Positions 1 to 9,472 are shown, counted from the stretch's first letter. The stretch is DNA of 48,565 bases from an uncultured Bacteroides sp. (GCF_905207245.1 NZ_CAJLKP010000046.1:1-48565), one strand, 5' to 3'. The notes: generated by a model not told the origin, from the letters alone. A program made the numbers and translations.

Positions 1-129
1 GCACATAAGAAGGAGAACAAAGAAAATATCAAGGAGAGACTTTTTAGTCAGCCCCCGAACCAGATACGGACCGGACCCGGTCTTGATAAGATGATATCCT
101 ACTCAACGAAAAAAAGAAAAAGAAGTAAA

Positions 130-3100
130 TTATACCTCTGTAGGGGACTTCCCGAAGTACTTTTTAAACACTGTACTAAAGTAACTGATACTAGAATAAC
201 CACAAAGTTCGCTAACTTCCGTAATAGTGTGTTTACGTGATTGTAATAACTCTAACGCCCGATTTAATCGAATTGATTTAATGAAGTCGGTAGGTGACAG
301 ACCTGTCAACGCCTTTATCTTCTTATATAGAAGTGAAGAACTCACATGCATTTCCATAGCAAAACTTTCTTTATCAAAATTCAAGTTCTGTATATTACTA
401 TGAATAATCCCAACTGCTTTCTTCACAAAGAGATCATTGAGTTCATTGGATAGAATAACCTGTTTAGAGTCATTTTCTTGCTTATCCAACTTCAATGCTT
501 TTTCTCTGACGATTTCCCTGTTCCGCACAAGCGACTTCATGCGCTGTTCTAGAAGAGAAACATCAAAAGGTTTTGTGATATAATCCTCTGCTCCTAAACC
601 CAGACCTTCCAATTGATCGCTTTTATCGCAAAGTGAAGTTAACAAGATCACCGGAATATGTGAAGTTTCAAAAGTTGATTTAATCAATTTGCATAATTCA
701 AAGCCATCCATGCCGGGCATCATTACATCAGAAATAATTAGCTCAGGAGATTCTTTCTGCAATAATTCCCATGCTTCAACTCCATCCTTAGCTTCTAATA
801 CACTATATTGATCCTCAAAAGAACACTTCAGGAAGTTGCGCAGATCTTTATTATCATCAACTATTAATATGGATTTTTTCTTTTCAGCTTGTTCATCTTC
901 CTTTGTATTATTGGACTGATGCTCCGGACAGTCTTCAAATACAGCATTTTCTATATTCTCATGCTCAATTAGTCCGCTTTCTGCTTCCTCTTTATAAGGA
1001 ATGGTTATTTTAAATGAAGATCCTTCATTCTCTTTACTATTCAGAGAAACCTCTCCACCATGCATTATAACATAGCTCTTTACCAGCAACAAACCTATCC
1101 CGGAACCTACCATACGGGAATTAATCTTATTATCCCCTCTATAAAACTCCTTGAATAGCTTCTTTTGAGCATTATCCGAAATACCTAATCCATAGTCTTT
1201 TACTTCTAAATTCCAATATTCTTCACCACAGTCAAGTATAAGTTCTACCTTACCATTGGCATGAGAATATTTTATAGCATTAGAAATCAGGTTATCAACT
1301 ACTTTTTCGATTTTCAATTCATCAACCGCTGACATGTAGGATTCTTTATTAGAAGAAAATTCTAATATGATATTCCTTTTTCCGGCTGTCGATTTAAACA
1401 TTGTTTTCCGTCTATATACTAAATTGACGATATCCGTCATCACCAAGAACAGTTGGCCTTTCCCCATATCAACCTTTTGAAAATCCAATAACTGAGTGGC
1501 AACATTAGATAAACGCTCGGACTGTTCTGTAGCCAGATTCAGATAATAATGCCCTTTCTCCGACAATTCTTTTTCTTTATTCAACTCCTGAATAGGTGCA
1601 TTTATCAATGTAATCGATGTACGCAGATCATGGGCTGTATTTGTAAAAAAGCGAATTTTATCCTCTGCATGGCGCTGCTTCAAACGGTTTATATAGAATT
1701 TCAGTACAAAAGATATAATACTTATTATTATGATAGATATAATTAAACGGAACCACCATGTCTGCCAGTAAAGAGGAATAATGTGTATATCCAATGTACG
1801 TTCATCAACTACTTGAGAAAGTGAATTATCGTACATTCTGATTCTCAATTTAAAATCCCCGTTTGGAATATTAGTATAGGTTATGATCTGCTGATTGGAT
1901 GGATGAGACCAATCTGTATCGAGCCCTTCCATTTTCCATGAAAACTTAATTTCTTTAGAAGAAACGCCAATAGGTAGTATCTCAAGTGCCAAGGTATTCT
2001 GGTCATACCTGAATGTGAGTTTCTTTTGTTCATTTACAGGTATTTCATGCAATAAGTCAGGATCTTCTTTAATAGAACGACCGGAAATATTGATATTCTG
2101 GAAAAATATTCGCCCATTAAGCTGAGAGCTATATAATTTATTGGGATCAAACATCACTGCTCCATTATTTGTACCCCACATTAATTCTCCGTTGTTTAAT
2201 TTACAACCAGCATTTATATTAAACGAAACGCTGGAAAGAGCCAAAGTAGAATAATAAGTATGTACGGTACTATCAGCGGGATTATATCGGCATAATCCAC
2301 TTTCGGTTCCTAACCATAAATAACCATTATCATACATGACACTATTTATATAATTAGAAGGGAGTCCTGATTCTGTAGTGATTTTCTGAATTTTACGAGT
2401 TTCATAATTACAATGTAAAAGACCATCGCCACAGGTTCCTACCCAAATATCATTACCCAGTACTAAAACATCTTGTGCAAGACATTCACCCAAATAACTG
2501 ATCTTTTCAGTTTCCTTGTCCAACAAAAGCAGTCCGTATGTACAAGCCAGTAATATTTTACCTGGAGATAATTCCATAAATGTACGAACAGGTTGTGCTA
2601 CATATGAGCGGAAACGTTTTTCTTTTGTCAAATAGCAAATCACATCCTGAATTCCTCCAATCCAGATATCACCTTCACTATCCTTATATATATTCATTAT
2701 AAACTTACCATTAGACTTCAAATCGGCAGAATATTGAGGATAATGCGCCAATTCCCTGCCCGTATTTCGATCTAACACATAAAATCCCGAAGAAAAAGAT
2801 CCAGCCCAGATATTACCTTCGTTATCTTCACACAAAGCCAGAAACACTTGAGCTTGTTCTTGCTTATTTTGATAGTAAACGTCCCATTCATTAGCAGTTA
2901 CCCGCCATCTGCTTATACCATTATTAGTGGCAAACCATATATCACCCTTGCTGTCTTCTAATATCTTATTTACATTGTCATTCCCTAAAGAATTGGCATT
3001 ATTCACCTGATGGGTAATTTGATTGATTAAGGGAGATTTACGATCAAAAAAAGAAAGCCCACCTGTATATGTAGCGACCCAAACTCTCTTATCACCATCG

Positions 3101-4002
3101 CAAAATATATCATAAACCCCATCACCACGAAGAGATGACGGATTATCAACATCTTCCTTAAAAATATTCAAAACAGATTTCTTATATTTATCCAGTTCCC
3201 ATACTCCTTGCCCATCAATTCCAATAAATAGTGTTGAATCGGAACCTTGTTCTATAACTTCAATAGGCTGTTTGGGAAAGTTCCTTATAGGAAATGATAA
3301 CAACTGATTCCTCTTCATATCATAACAAAATAGTCCATTAGTAGAAGTACCTATCCACAAAATGTTCATTCTTTCATCATAAAAAGTATTATTGATTTGA
3401 AGGGAGCCATTAATCTCATACAGGTTTTTACGTTCCAGTGTGTTGATATCCAATAAATCAATATAATCCCGGGTAGCAACAAACAAATGAGTTTCATTAT
3501 AAAACTCTATAGATTGCATGTGTTTATCTTGTTTATCTATTTTTTCAAACTTCCCATCTTTATATCTACACAAACCAACAGATGTAGGTATCCACAAGGT
3601 TTGCTGATTATCAATAACAATTTTGCCAATACTCAAAAAGTTATTATTCAATGTAACCCTAAGATCGAAAAGTAAATCAAATCTATCATATACCTCATTA
3701 TAACGAAACAATTGTCCATTATTTGCATAGGCGATTAAAAGTGAAGCATTGTATGTGAGCCTGACTGTCAGAATATTTGCGGTCTTATAAGGTAATGAAT
3801 AGATTCGATAGTCACTTTCCGTTACTCTCAATACTCCTGTTTTTGATGATGACCAAATAAAGCCATTCCCATCTTTACAAACAGAAGCCATTTCTCTCAT
3901 AGAAACTCCATATATAGAATTGATATTATAAAATTTGACATCTGAAGAATATACATTCAGAATCCAAATAAAAAGGAATGATATGATTAGTCGTGATTTC
4001 AT
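130..4002 (-). CDS. Hybrid two-component system sensor/regulator (HTCS)
   Basis: A single polypeptide (1290 aa from the chosen start) combining periplasmic sensor, histidine kinase, receiver and DNA-binding domain, the type that usually controls a Bacteroides PUL. Visible in order: signal peptide, repeated propeller strands of the type IW.GT..GL, a Y_Y_Y-type domain near residues 640-735, a membrane segment near 740-765, the H-box HDLRTS with phospho-acceptor His791, an ATPase domain with DYGLGIS and GSGIGL, a receiver with phospho-acceptor Asp1092 (SDVMMPGMDG), and a C-terminal AraC-type helix-turn-helix. The ORF could begin 11 codons earlier, but MKSRLIISFLF gives a clean signal peptide and a -7 box lies about 20 bases upstream. 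No susC/susD pair sits beside it inside the window, so its target PUL is probably left of the edge. Family assignment is firm; the ligand is unknown. Confidence 0.95.
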   Translation of the reverse strand: MKSRLIISFLFIWILNVYSSDVKFYNINSIYGVSMREMASVCKDGNGFIWSSSKTGVLRVTESDYRIYSLPYKTANILTVRLTYNASLLIAYANNGQLFRYNEVYDRFDLLFDLRVTLNNNFLSIGKIVIDNQQTLWIPTSVGLCRYKDGKFEKIDKQDKHMQSIEFYNETHLFVATRDYIDLLDINTLERKNLYEINGSLQINNTFYDERMNILWIGTSTNGLFCYDMKRNQLLSFPIRNFPKQPIEVIEQGSDSTLFIGIDGQGVWELDKYKKSVLNIFKEDVDNPSSLRGDGVYDIFCDGDKRVWVATYTGGLSFFDRKSPLINQITHQVNNANSLGNDNVNKILEDSKGDIWFATNNGISRWRVTANEWDVYYQNKQEQAQVFLALCEDNEGNIWAGSFSSGFYVLDRNTGRELAHYPQYSADLKSNGKFIMNIYKDSEGDIWIGGIQDVICYLTKEKRFRSYVAQPVRTFMELSPGKILLACTYGLLLLDKETEKISYLGECLAQDVLVLGNDIWVGTCGDGLLHCNYETRKIQKITTESGLPSNYINSVMYDNGYLWLGTESGLCRYNPADSTVHTYYSTLALSSVSFNINAGCKLNNGELMWGTNNGAVMFDPNKLYSSQLNGRIFFQNINISGRSIKEDPDLLHEIPVNEQKKLTFRYDQNTLALEILPIGVSSKEIKFSWKMEGLDTDWSHPSNQQIITYTNIPNGDFKLRIRMYDNSLSQVVDERTLDIHIIPLYWQTWWFRLIISIIIISIISFVLKFYINRLKQRHAEDKIRFFTNTAHDLRTSITLINAPIQELNKEKELSEKGHYYLNLATEQSERLSNVATQLLDFQKVDMGKGQLFLVMTDIVNLVYRRKTMFKSTAGKRNIILEFSSNKESYMSAVDELKIEKVVDNLISNAIKYSHANGKVELILDCGEEYWNLEVKDYGLGISDNAQKKLFKEFYRGDNKINSRMVGSGIGLLLVKSYVIMHGGEVSLNSKENEGSSFKITIPYKEEAESGLIEHENIENAVFEDCPEHQSNNTKEDEQAEKKKSILIVDDNKDLRNFLKCSFEDQYSVLEAKDGVEAWELLQKESPELIISDVMMPGMDGFELCKLIKSTFETSHIPVILLTSLCDKSDQLEGLGLGAEDYITKPFDVSLLEQRMKSLVRNREIVREKALKLDKQENDSKQVILSNELNDLFVKKAVGIIHSNIQNLNFDKESFAMEMHVSSSLLYKKIKALTGLSPTDFIKSIRLNRALELLQSRKHTITEVSELCGYSSISYFSTVFKKYFGKSPTEV

Positions 4003-4023
4003 AGAATCAATGGTTAATGACTG

Positions 4024-4031
4024 CAAATATA
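4024..4031 (-). promoter_or_regulatory. -7 box of the HTCS gene
   Basis: Read on the minus strand this is TATATTTG, a perfect match to the Bacteroides -7 consensus TAnnTTTG. It would start the transcript about 15 bases before the ATG at 4002. No clear -33 element is present; the matching position is covered by the inverted repeat at 4035-4059. Confidence 0.5.
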
Positions 4032-4034
4032 GCA

Positions 4035-4059
4035 TATTTAGTCAAGAGTATACTAAATA
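4035..4059. promoter_or_regulatory. Inverted repeat, candidate operator of the HTCS promoter
   Basis: Perfect 8-base arms, TATTTAGT at 4035-4042 and ACTAAATA at 4052-4059, separated by 9 bases. The dyad lies directly upstream of the -7 box at 4024-4031, where the -33 region would be. That position suits an activator or autoregulatory site. Function is inferred from placement only. Confidence 0.4.
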
Positions 4060-4137
4060 GTAAGACTTTTCATTGCGAGTTTTACAACGAAAAATATAAA
4101 ATGTAAAGCATATATGTTATATGTGCATTATTTTGTC

Positions 4138-4145
4138 TAATTTTG
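4138..4145 (+). promoter_or_regulatory. -7 box of the SulP transporter gene
   Basis: TAATTTTG matches TAnnTTTG, 33 bases before the ATG at 4179, giving a predicted leader of about 27 bases. The -33 element is weak. Confidence 0.45.
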
Positions 4146-4178
4146 CACCTCGTTTTTTAAATTATTCAGATATAAGTA

Positions 4179-5858
4179 ATGAAGGCGTTCGAATTCAAAC
4201 CAAAGCTATATACAGCTTTGAAAAACTACTCGAAAGAATTATTCATGGCAGACCTGATGGCCGGTATCATTGTGGGTATCGTTGCTCTTCCGCTTGCCAT
4301 TGCGTTTGGTATTGCATCCGGTGTATCACCCGAAAAAGGTATTATCACAGCTATCATTGCCGGATTCATCATCTCCATGTTGGGAGGTAGTAAAGTTCAG
4401 ATAGGAGGTCCGACGGGAGCTTTTATCGTTATCATTTATGGTATCATCCAGCAATATGGAGAGGCAGGATTGATTGTTGCTACACTGATGGCAGGAGTTA
4501 TTCTTATCCTCTTAGGGGTATTCAAGTTGGGAGCTGTTATTAAGTTCATCCCCTATCCTATTATCGTAGGGTTCACCAGCGGTATTGCCGTCACCATTTT
4601 TACAACACAAATTGCCGATATCTTCGGGCTGAATTTCGGTGGAGAGAAGGTGCCGGGAGATTTCGTCGGGAAATGGATGATTTATTTCCAGCATTTCGAC
4701 ACCATTAATTGGTGGAATACCATTGTCAGCATTGTCAGTATTGCAATTATTGCCATAACACCGAAGTTCTCGAAAAAGATACCCGGTTCGCTGATTGCCA
4801 TTATTGTAGTGACGGTAGCGGTGTATCTGATGAAGACATACGGTGGTATTACTTGTATCGATACTATTGGCGACCGTTTCAGCATCAAAGCCGAACTTCC
4901 TGATGCAGTGATGCCTTCCTTAAATTGGGAAGCCATTAAAAATCTATTTCCTGTTGCCATTACCATTGCCGTATTGGGAGCTATTGAGTCATTGCTTTCT
5001 GCTACGGTAGCGGATGGTGTCATTGGCGACAAACATGATTCCAATACGGAATTGATTGCACAAGGAGCGGCCAATTTGGTTACACCTTTATTCGGCGGTA
5101 TTCCTGCTACAGGTGCTATTGCACGCACGATGGCAAATATCAATAACGGTGGTAAGACGCCCGTGGCCGGTATGGTTCATGCAGTTGTGTTGTTACTTAT
5201 CCTTCTGTTCCTTATGCCACTGGCACAATATATTCCAATGGCGTGTCTGGCAGGTGTATTGGTGATTGTCTCTTACAATATGAGCGGCTGGCGCACATTC
5301 AAGGCGTTACTGAAGAACCCGAAATCAGATGTGACCGTTCTGTTAATTACTTTCTTCCTGACAGTTATCTTCGATTTGACGATTGCCATTGAAGTTGGCC
5401 TGGTCATTGCTTGTGTACTCTTTATGCACCGTGTAATGGAAACTACCGAAATCTCTGTTATCAAAGATGAGATAAATTTGAATGCCGAATCAGATATTCA
5501 GGTAAATGAAGAAAATCTGATTATCCCGGAAGGGGTGGAAGTATACGAAATCAATGGTCCGTACTTTTTCGGCATGGCTACCAAGTTCGAAGAAATCATG
5601 TCCAGACTGGGCGACCGCCCCAAAGTACGCATTATCCGTATGAGGAAGGTGCCTTTCATTGATTCCACAGGTATTCACAACCTGACAAGCCTTTGTCAGA
5701 TGGCTCAACGTGAGAAAACGACAATCGTACTTTCCGGAGTAAATGAGAAGGTGCACAAGGTATTGGAAAAGTCCGGTTTCTATGAGCTTTTGGGCGAAAA
5801 GAATATTTGTCCGAATATCAATGTAGCGCTGGAAAGGGCAAAGGAATTGATTGAATGA
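4179..5858 (+). CDS. SulP-family inorganic anion transporter with STAS domain
   Basis: A 559-aa inner-membrane transporter of the SLC26/SulP family. Members move sulfate, bicarbonate or other anions, usually with H+ or Na+; the substrate cannot be read from the sequence. The N-terminal 420 residues are a run of hydrophobic segments with the family signature near residues 20-90 (LMAGIIVGIVALPLAIAFG, then GGSKVQIGGPTGAF). The C-terminal STAS domain spans about 445-555 and includes the conserved DSTG, with Ser496 at the position often phosphorylated in STAS proteins. Length is normal for bacterial SulP. It is a single-gene unit, divergent from the HTCS and convergent with the flavin reductase gene, and ends at a strong hairpin (5883-5984). 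Confidence 0.95.
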   Translation: MKAFEFKPKLYTALKNYSKELFMADLMAGIIVGIVALPLAIAFGIASGVSPEKGIITAIIAGFIISMLGGSKVQIGGPTGAFIVIIYGIIQQYGEAGLIVATLMAGVILILLGVFKLGAVIKFIPYPIIVGFTSGIAVTIFTTQIADIFGLNFGGEKVPGDFVGKWMIYFQHFDTINWWNTIVSIVSIAIIAITPKFSKKIPGSLIAIIVVTVAVYLMKTYGGITCIDTIGDRFSIKAELPDAVMPSLNWEAIKNLFPVAITIAVLGAIESLLSATVADGVIGDKHDSNTELIAQGAANLVTPLFGGIPATGAIARTMANINNGGKTPVAGMVHAVVLLLILLFLMPLAQYIPMACLAGVLVIVSYNMSGWRTFKALLKNPKSDVTVLLITFFLTVIFDLTIAIEVGLVIACVLFMHRVMETTEISVIKDEINLNAESDIQVNEENLIIPEGVEVYEINGPYFFGMATKFEEIMSRLGDRPKVRIIRMRKVPFIDSTGIHNLTSLCQMAQREKTTIVLSGVNEKVHKVLEKSGFYELLGEKNICPNINVALERAKELIE

Positions 5859-5882
5859 ATGAGTGTATCAAAATAAAGATTA

Positions 5883-5984
5883 GCACACAAATTACCCGAA
5901 TTACACAAATAAGGCGGTTTTTATACTTCTGATAATCAGAATTTATCTGGTTTATTATTTGTGTAATTCGGGTAATTTGCGTGC
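5883..5984. terminator. Long inverted-repeat terminator between convergent genes
   Basis: Arms of 29 bases (5883-5911 and 5956-5984) pair at 28 positions, with one difference that leaves a G-U-type pair, around a 44-base loop. A T6 run follows at 5985-5990, so it would terminate the SulP transcript; it may also block the opposing gene. The arms are built from the repeated word aattac/attacac, which suggests a dispersed palindromic element rather than an ordinary terminator. Confidence 0.75.
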
Positions 5985-6004
5985 TTTTTTTCAGTTTTAA
6001 TACA

Positions 6005-6514
6005 TCATCCTCTTATCCATGCTCCGGTAATTTCCGCAACATAAATATGGTGCAAGCCGCCGTGAGCACCACCATACCATTGTTTGCATATAGCAGGATC
6101 TATGAAGCAATCTTCTTTCATCACATCCGTATAGAGCTTGCGGCATTCCAAGCTAAGGCGTCCCTGTTCAAAAAGAATATTTCCTTTCTCCGTAACAAGA
6201 GGTTTCAGCCCTGTTGCTTTCACCTTGTCTACTTCCCTACCCGACTTGCTTCCACAAATCTTATGAATAGCTTTGTTTTCTTCTCCCAGGAAAGAAAGTG
6301 TGAAGTACTCACTCCGTTCTATAAATTCAAATGTATAACGTTCCGGACGGATAAAAACATAAACCACCGGTTTATTCCACAGGAAGCCTATGCCGCCCCA
6401 ACTGGCAGTCATAGTATTAAAACTCTCCTTTGTACCTGCCGTCACCAGCATCCATTCTTTACCGATAATCTCAAAAAAGTTGTCTGAAAGGTCTTTAATT
6501 GCAATAGGTTTCAT
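6005..6514 (-). CDS. Flavin reductase-like FMN-binding protein
   Basis: A 169-aa cytoplasmic protein of the FMN-binding split-barrel (flavin reductase-like) family. Members bind FMN as dimers and act as flavin reductases or small FMN oxidoreductases. Evidence is the family pattern TAGTKESFNTMTASWGGIGF, with NTMTASWGG at the flavin-phosphate position, followed by NKPVVYVFIRPERYTFEFIE and FTLSFL. Length is typical for this compact group. It lies 39 bases downstream of a radical SAM gene on the same strand and may share its transcript. The substrate is unknown. Confidence 0.85.
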   Translation of the reverse strand: MKPIAIKDLSDNFFEIIGKEWMLVTAGTKESFNTMTASWGGIGFLWNKPVVYVFIRPERYTFEFIERSEYFTLSFLGEENKAIHKICGSKSGREVDKVKATGLKPLVTEKGNILFEQGRLSLECRKLYTDVMKEDCFIDPAICKQWYGGAHGGLHHIYVAEITGAWIRG

Positions 6515-6553
6515 ATTACTACACTCATTTAATAATTGCTATATACTATTTTT

Positions 6554-7336
6554 TTAGTAGGAAACACTTACCGGAATATCCGTTTTTTTAATTAAAGCCG
6601 CAATACGGTCCAGTTCCTCATGAGTGGCTTTGCACAAATCATGATCAGGTGTTTCACGGTCGATGGTATAAATCATCACCTGACGGGGCTTTATTTCTTT
6701 CACAGCTTCCAGCCAGGGAAGCACATATTTATCTGAAATATTATCCACATCTTTTCCCTGATAACTGCCTTTCATAAACATAGTCTGAATGATGCAATTA
6801 CCTTTAAAGGCTTTCATGTGTTCAATGATTTCAGATACCGAATAATGTGCATTAGGACGATCTACAGTACGAATGTATTCCTCATCTACCGTATCGAGTT
6901 TCAGAATATTGTTATCTATTTTATTCAATGCATCGAATACTGCGGGACGATAAATAAAAGTAGAATTACTCAATACGCTGACTTTGGCATTCGGAAAATA
7001 CTTATCGCGAAGCATCAACGTATCTTCTATGATTTCAGGGAAATGCGGATGAGCCGTCGGTTCACCATTTCCGGCAAAGGTAAGCACATCGGGTTTGGGT
7101 CCGTTTTGCTGCATATCCAGAAGTCTGGCTTCAAGGGCAGTGCGAACTTCCTCACGGGTGGGAAGCGGCTTTTTGGCACGATGGTCGGCATTGAAGCCAC
7201 ATTCGCAATAAATACAGTCGAAAGAACACACTTTACCATCTTCCGGTAATAAGTTAATCCCTAAAGAAACTCCCAAACGGCGGGAATGAACAGGACCGAA
7301 GATGGGAGACGGATAAATAACAGTCATAATTCTCAA
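6554..7336 (-). CDS. Radical SAM protein
   Basis: A 260-aa radical SAM enzyme. The [4Fe-4S] cluster motif is CX3CX2C (Cys37, Cys41, Cys44) and reads CSFDCIYCECG. The following TFAGNGEPTAHPHF and VLSNST segments match SAM-binding strands of the family; the GNGEPT pattern also occurs in uncharacterised Wyosine-like/MoaA-like radical SAM proteins. The start could instead be the Met at codon 4 (7327), just before the conserved IYPSPIFGPVHSRRLG segment. It lies 21 bases downstream of the helix-hairpin-helix gene and 39 bases upstream of the flavin reductase gene. The reaction is unknown. Confidence 0.85.
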   Translation of the reverse strand: MRIMTVIYPSPIFGPVHSRRLGVSLGINLLPEDGKVCSFDCIYCECGFNADHRAKKPLPTREEVRTALEARLLDMQQNGPKPDVLTFAGNGEPTAHPHFPEIIEDTLMLRDKYFPNAKVSVLSNSTFIYRPAVFDALNKIDNNILKLDTVDEEYIRTVDRPNAHYSVSEIIEHMKAFKGNCIIQTMFMKGSYQGKDVDNISDKYVLPWLEAVKEIKPRQVMIYTIDRETPDHDLCKATHEELDRIAALIKKTDIPVSVSY

Positions 7337-7357
7337 GGTTTATAACGGCAAAGTTAA

Positions 7358-9364
7358 CTAAATCTTTATACGAAGCTGCATCTGCAAGTCAGCTTTTTTA
7401 TTTCCTTTTATCAGATCATTACCCGAACCAATGGTTTCACGGTCCTGATAGATAGTTTGTCCGAACTTAACAAGAAGCATAAAAGCTTTGTTCATATCGT
7501 AACGGGCACAAGCTGAAAAGCGAAATCCCTGCCCGTAGAAAGACGGAGTATAAAAGGTGTAAAGCAATCCCTTTTCGGAAGCATAGACGCGGGAATCGTA
7601 ATCGTCCGTATGGAAATAAGTACCTTGTAAATAGAGCTTTAACGGAAATGGAAAAGCGTAAGAACAGGATTGGGTAAACTGGTAGCCCTGACTCCCCTTC
7701 CGCCCTCGGGAATGAAAATGATTGTAATCCACTGTTGTTCGTAACTGAAGGTTATCCGGTGAATAAGTCAGCCGATAACGAAAACGATGATGATAGGTAG
7801 GAAGGATGACTTTCCCGTTTGTACCCGCTACGTCTCTTTCTTTCCGTTTATAGCGATAATTGATGTACATGAATAAATTCCGTTTGGGAGAATAGAGAGA
7901 CTGAAACAGGGCATCTACTCCCTGGGACGGTTTACTGATACGGTATTTCCACCAGGGAAAGGAGAATAAATCCAGTGAAGCAAAGAATCTCCAATGGGCA
8001 AAGGGGACTGCTTCGGCAGCCAGATACCAACCGTTTTCATTCTGCGGCGTACTGCTTTCACCAAAGGAACGGGCAAACATAGCCCAATAATCGTGGGTAT
8101 AATATCTATGAACAATTGATAGTTGATAACCGGTTAATATACTATATTTCAATTGATTTAGCAGTGCATAACCTTGCTTTCCCATAGCTGCTTCACCCGT
8201 CAGAGTAAAGCGATTCAAGCGGTATTTATAATCTATGCCTGCATTATAGAAGTTATTTCCCTGTATATTATACTTGGCATAGGTTCGTAACTCCGGTTGA
8301 TAAGTATAGCTGAAAAAGTAGTAAATCCCTGTTAATCCTACTTTTAGGTTGTTCATTTCGTAGTTAATATTACCGCCCATCAGTTGTAAAGCAAAAGCGT
8401 TCATCTTTTCCGCTTCTTTCTCCGTACGATGCAGCCCGGTCTTATAAATGGAGGTAATTTCACCTTGTTCCACCACCCCATCCATGGAACGATGGGAATA
8501 GAAACCGGATATTTGAAACGCAGGGATAATCTCCACTGTTACCGCAACTCCCCGGAAATAGTTATATTCATCGGTGGAACTGTGTTTCCGGATACCACTA
8601 CTACGATTATCAACCGTCGAAAGTGAATAAGTCTTTCCCAAACGGAAATCCGTACTAACTACCAGTCCTTGGCCGAAACTCAGTTTGTAATTGCCTACGG
8701 CCAACGTTTTTAACCTACCCAGATTATGGAGTAGAAAATAAATGGAATAGTAATCATATCCCTTCCTGTTGTGCAAGGCAAAAAGAGGTTCTCCGGCATC
8801 CTTTTCTGCCGTGACTCCCATCTGCAAATAGTCTCCATACCGATAACCATATCTCAGAGAATGGTACATCGAAGGTCCCAGATAATTCTTCCGATACCCT
8901 TTGCGGGTGTAGAAAGGTACATCCAAGCGGGTTAATATTTCCTGTTTACCATATTTCAACAGACTTTTCAACCGGGGGAAACCTTTCTTTTCAGTAACAG
9001 GAATTACACAAACGAAGGGTAACAGCAAATCAATGGTACGTTTATCCATTTCCTTCACCAGTTGCAGCTCATAGATGGTTTGCATCTGCCCATGTATGTA
9101 TACATAGGCTAGAATATTTTCAATCTGAATATCCGTAAGGAAAGGAAATTGTTCCAATTCGCGTTTAGTGGTGACATTGATATTAACAGGTTCTTTCAGA
9201 CGGTTGGAAAGTTCTTCGAGTTCATCTTCCCAGTTCTTTTCTTCTTCATCCATAGAGAGTTGCTCCATGTTTTCTTCCCAAAGGGACACACTTGTATTTT
9301 GAGCTTCAAGTACAGGAGTTATCAACAGCATACTTAGAAAAACTCCCGACTTGAGTAATTTCAT
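7358..9364 (-). CDS. Secreted helix-hairpin-helix protein with outer-membrane beta-barrel-like body
   Basis: About 668 aa from the start chosen at the Met beginning MKLLKSGVFLS, which gives a signal peptide ending near LEAQ; an upstream in-frame ATG at 9400 would add 12 residues. After an acidic stretch (EEEKNWEDELEELS), residues 55-120 contain a ComEA-like helix-hairpin-helix region (VNINVTTKRELEQFPFLTDIQIENILAYV), a fold that normally binds DNA. The rest (about 130-668) is rich in aromatic, alternating strands such as YRYGDYLQMGVTAEK and ends in QMQLRIKI, as in outer-membrane beta-barrels. The family occurs in Bacteroidetes and is commonly annotated only as helix-hairpin-helix protein. It is divergent from the DUF4294 gene. 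Its role is not established. Confidence 0.8.
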   Translation of the reverse strand: MKLLKSGVFLSMLLITPVLEAQNTSVSLWEENMEQLSMDEEEKNWEDELEELSNRLKEPVNINVTTKRELEQFPFLTDIQIENILAYVYIHGQMQTIYELQLVKEMDKRTIDLLLPFVCVIPVTEKKGFPRLKSLLKYGKQEILTRLDVPFYTRKGYRKNYLGPSMYHSLRYGYRYGDYLQMGVTAEKDAGEPLFALHNRKGYDYYSIYFLLHNLGRLKTLAVGNYKLSFGQGLVVSTDFRLGKTYSLSTVDNRSSGIRKHSSTDEYNYFRGVAVTVEIIPAFQISGFYSHRSMDGVVEQGEITSIYKTGLHRTEKEAEKMNAFALQLMGGNINYEMNNLKVGLTGIYYFFSYTYQPELRTYAKYNIQGNNFYNAGIDYKYRLNRFTLTGEAAMGKQGYALLNQLKYSILTGYQLSIVHRYYTHDYWAMFARSFGESSTPQNENGWYLAAEAVPFAHWRFFASLDLFSFPWWKYRISKPSQGVDALFQSLYSPKRNLFMYINYRYKRKERDVAGTNGKVILPTYHHRFRYRLTYSPDNLQLRTTVDYNHFHSRGRKGSQGYQFTQSCSYAFPFPLKLYLQGTYFHTDDYDSRVYASEKGLLYTFYTPSFYGQGFRFSACARYDMNKAFMLLVKFGQTIYQDRETIGSGNDLIKGNKKADLQMQLRIKI

Positions 9365-9460
9365 TCGTGTAAATAAGTTTAATAGGCACGAAATTACCAT
9401 AAATAAGTTAACAAGGCAAGGAAAACATCAACAATCGGATAAAATATGAAGATAAACACT

Positions 9461-9468
9461 TAATTTTG
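9461..9468 (+). promoter_or_regulatory. -7 box directly before the DUF4294 start codon
   Basis: TAATTTTG matches TAnnTTTG and ends only four bases before the ATG at 9473. If used, the transcript would start at or beside the start codon, giving a leaderless mRNA. No convincing -33 element is visible. Confidence 0.35.
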
Positions 9469-9472
9469 TAGC

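Noticed and set aside
2..94. Plus-strand open frame from the left edge ending in TGA at 92-94, possible 3' end of a gene convergent with the HTCS
   Set aside because: Only 30 codons, very Arg-rich, no recognisable family; another frame is also open here. A GC-rich palindrome (69-82) lies within it. Not enough sequence to call a gene.
130..4002. First HTCS as regulator of the D-arabinan-type PUL
   Set aside because: It is more than 28 kb away with several unrelated operons between; HTCS genes normally sit beside their target locus. The PUL regulator is more likely beyond the right edge.
5981..6487. 168-codon ORF antisense to the flavin reductase gene
   Set aside because: The minus-strand frame has clear flavin reductase family motifs; the antisense frame begins in the terminator and shows no protein-like pattern.
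6818..7249. 143-codon ORF antisense to the radical SAM gene
   Set aside because: The opposite strand carries the CX3CX2C motif and conserved SAM strands; this frame is a shadow.
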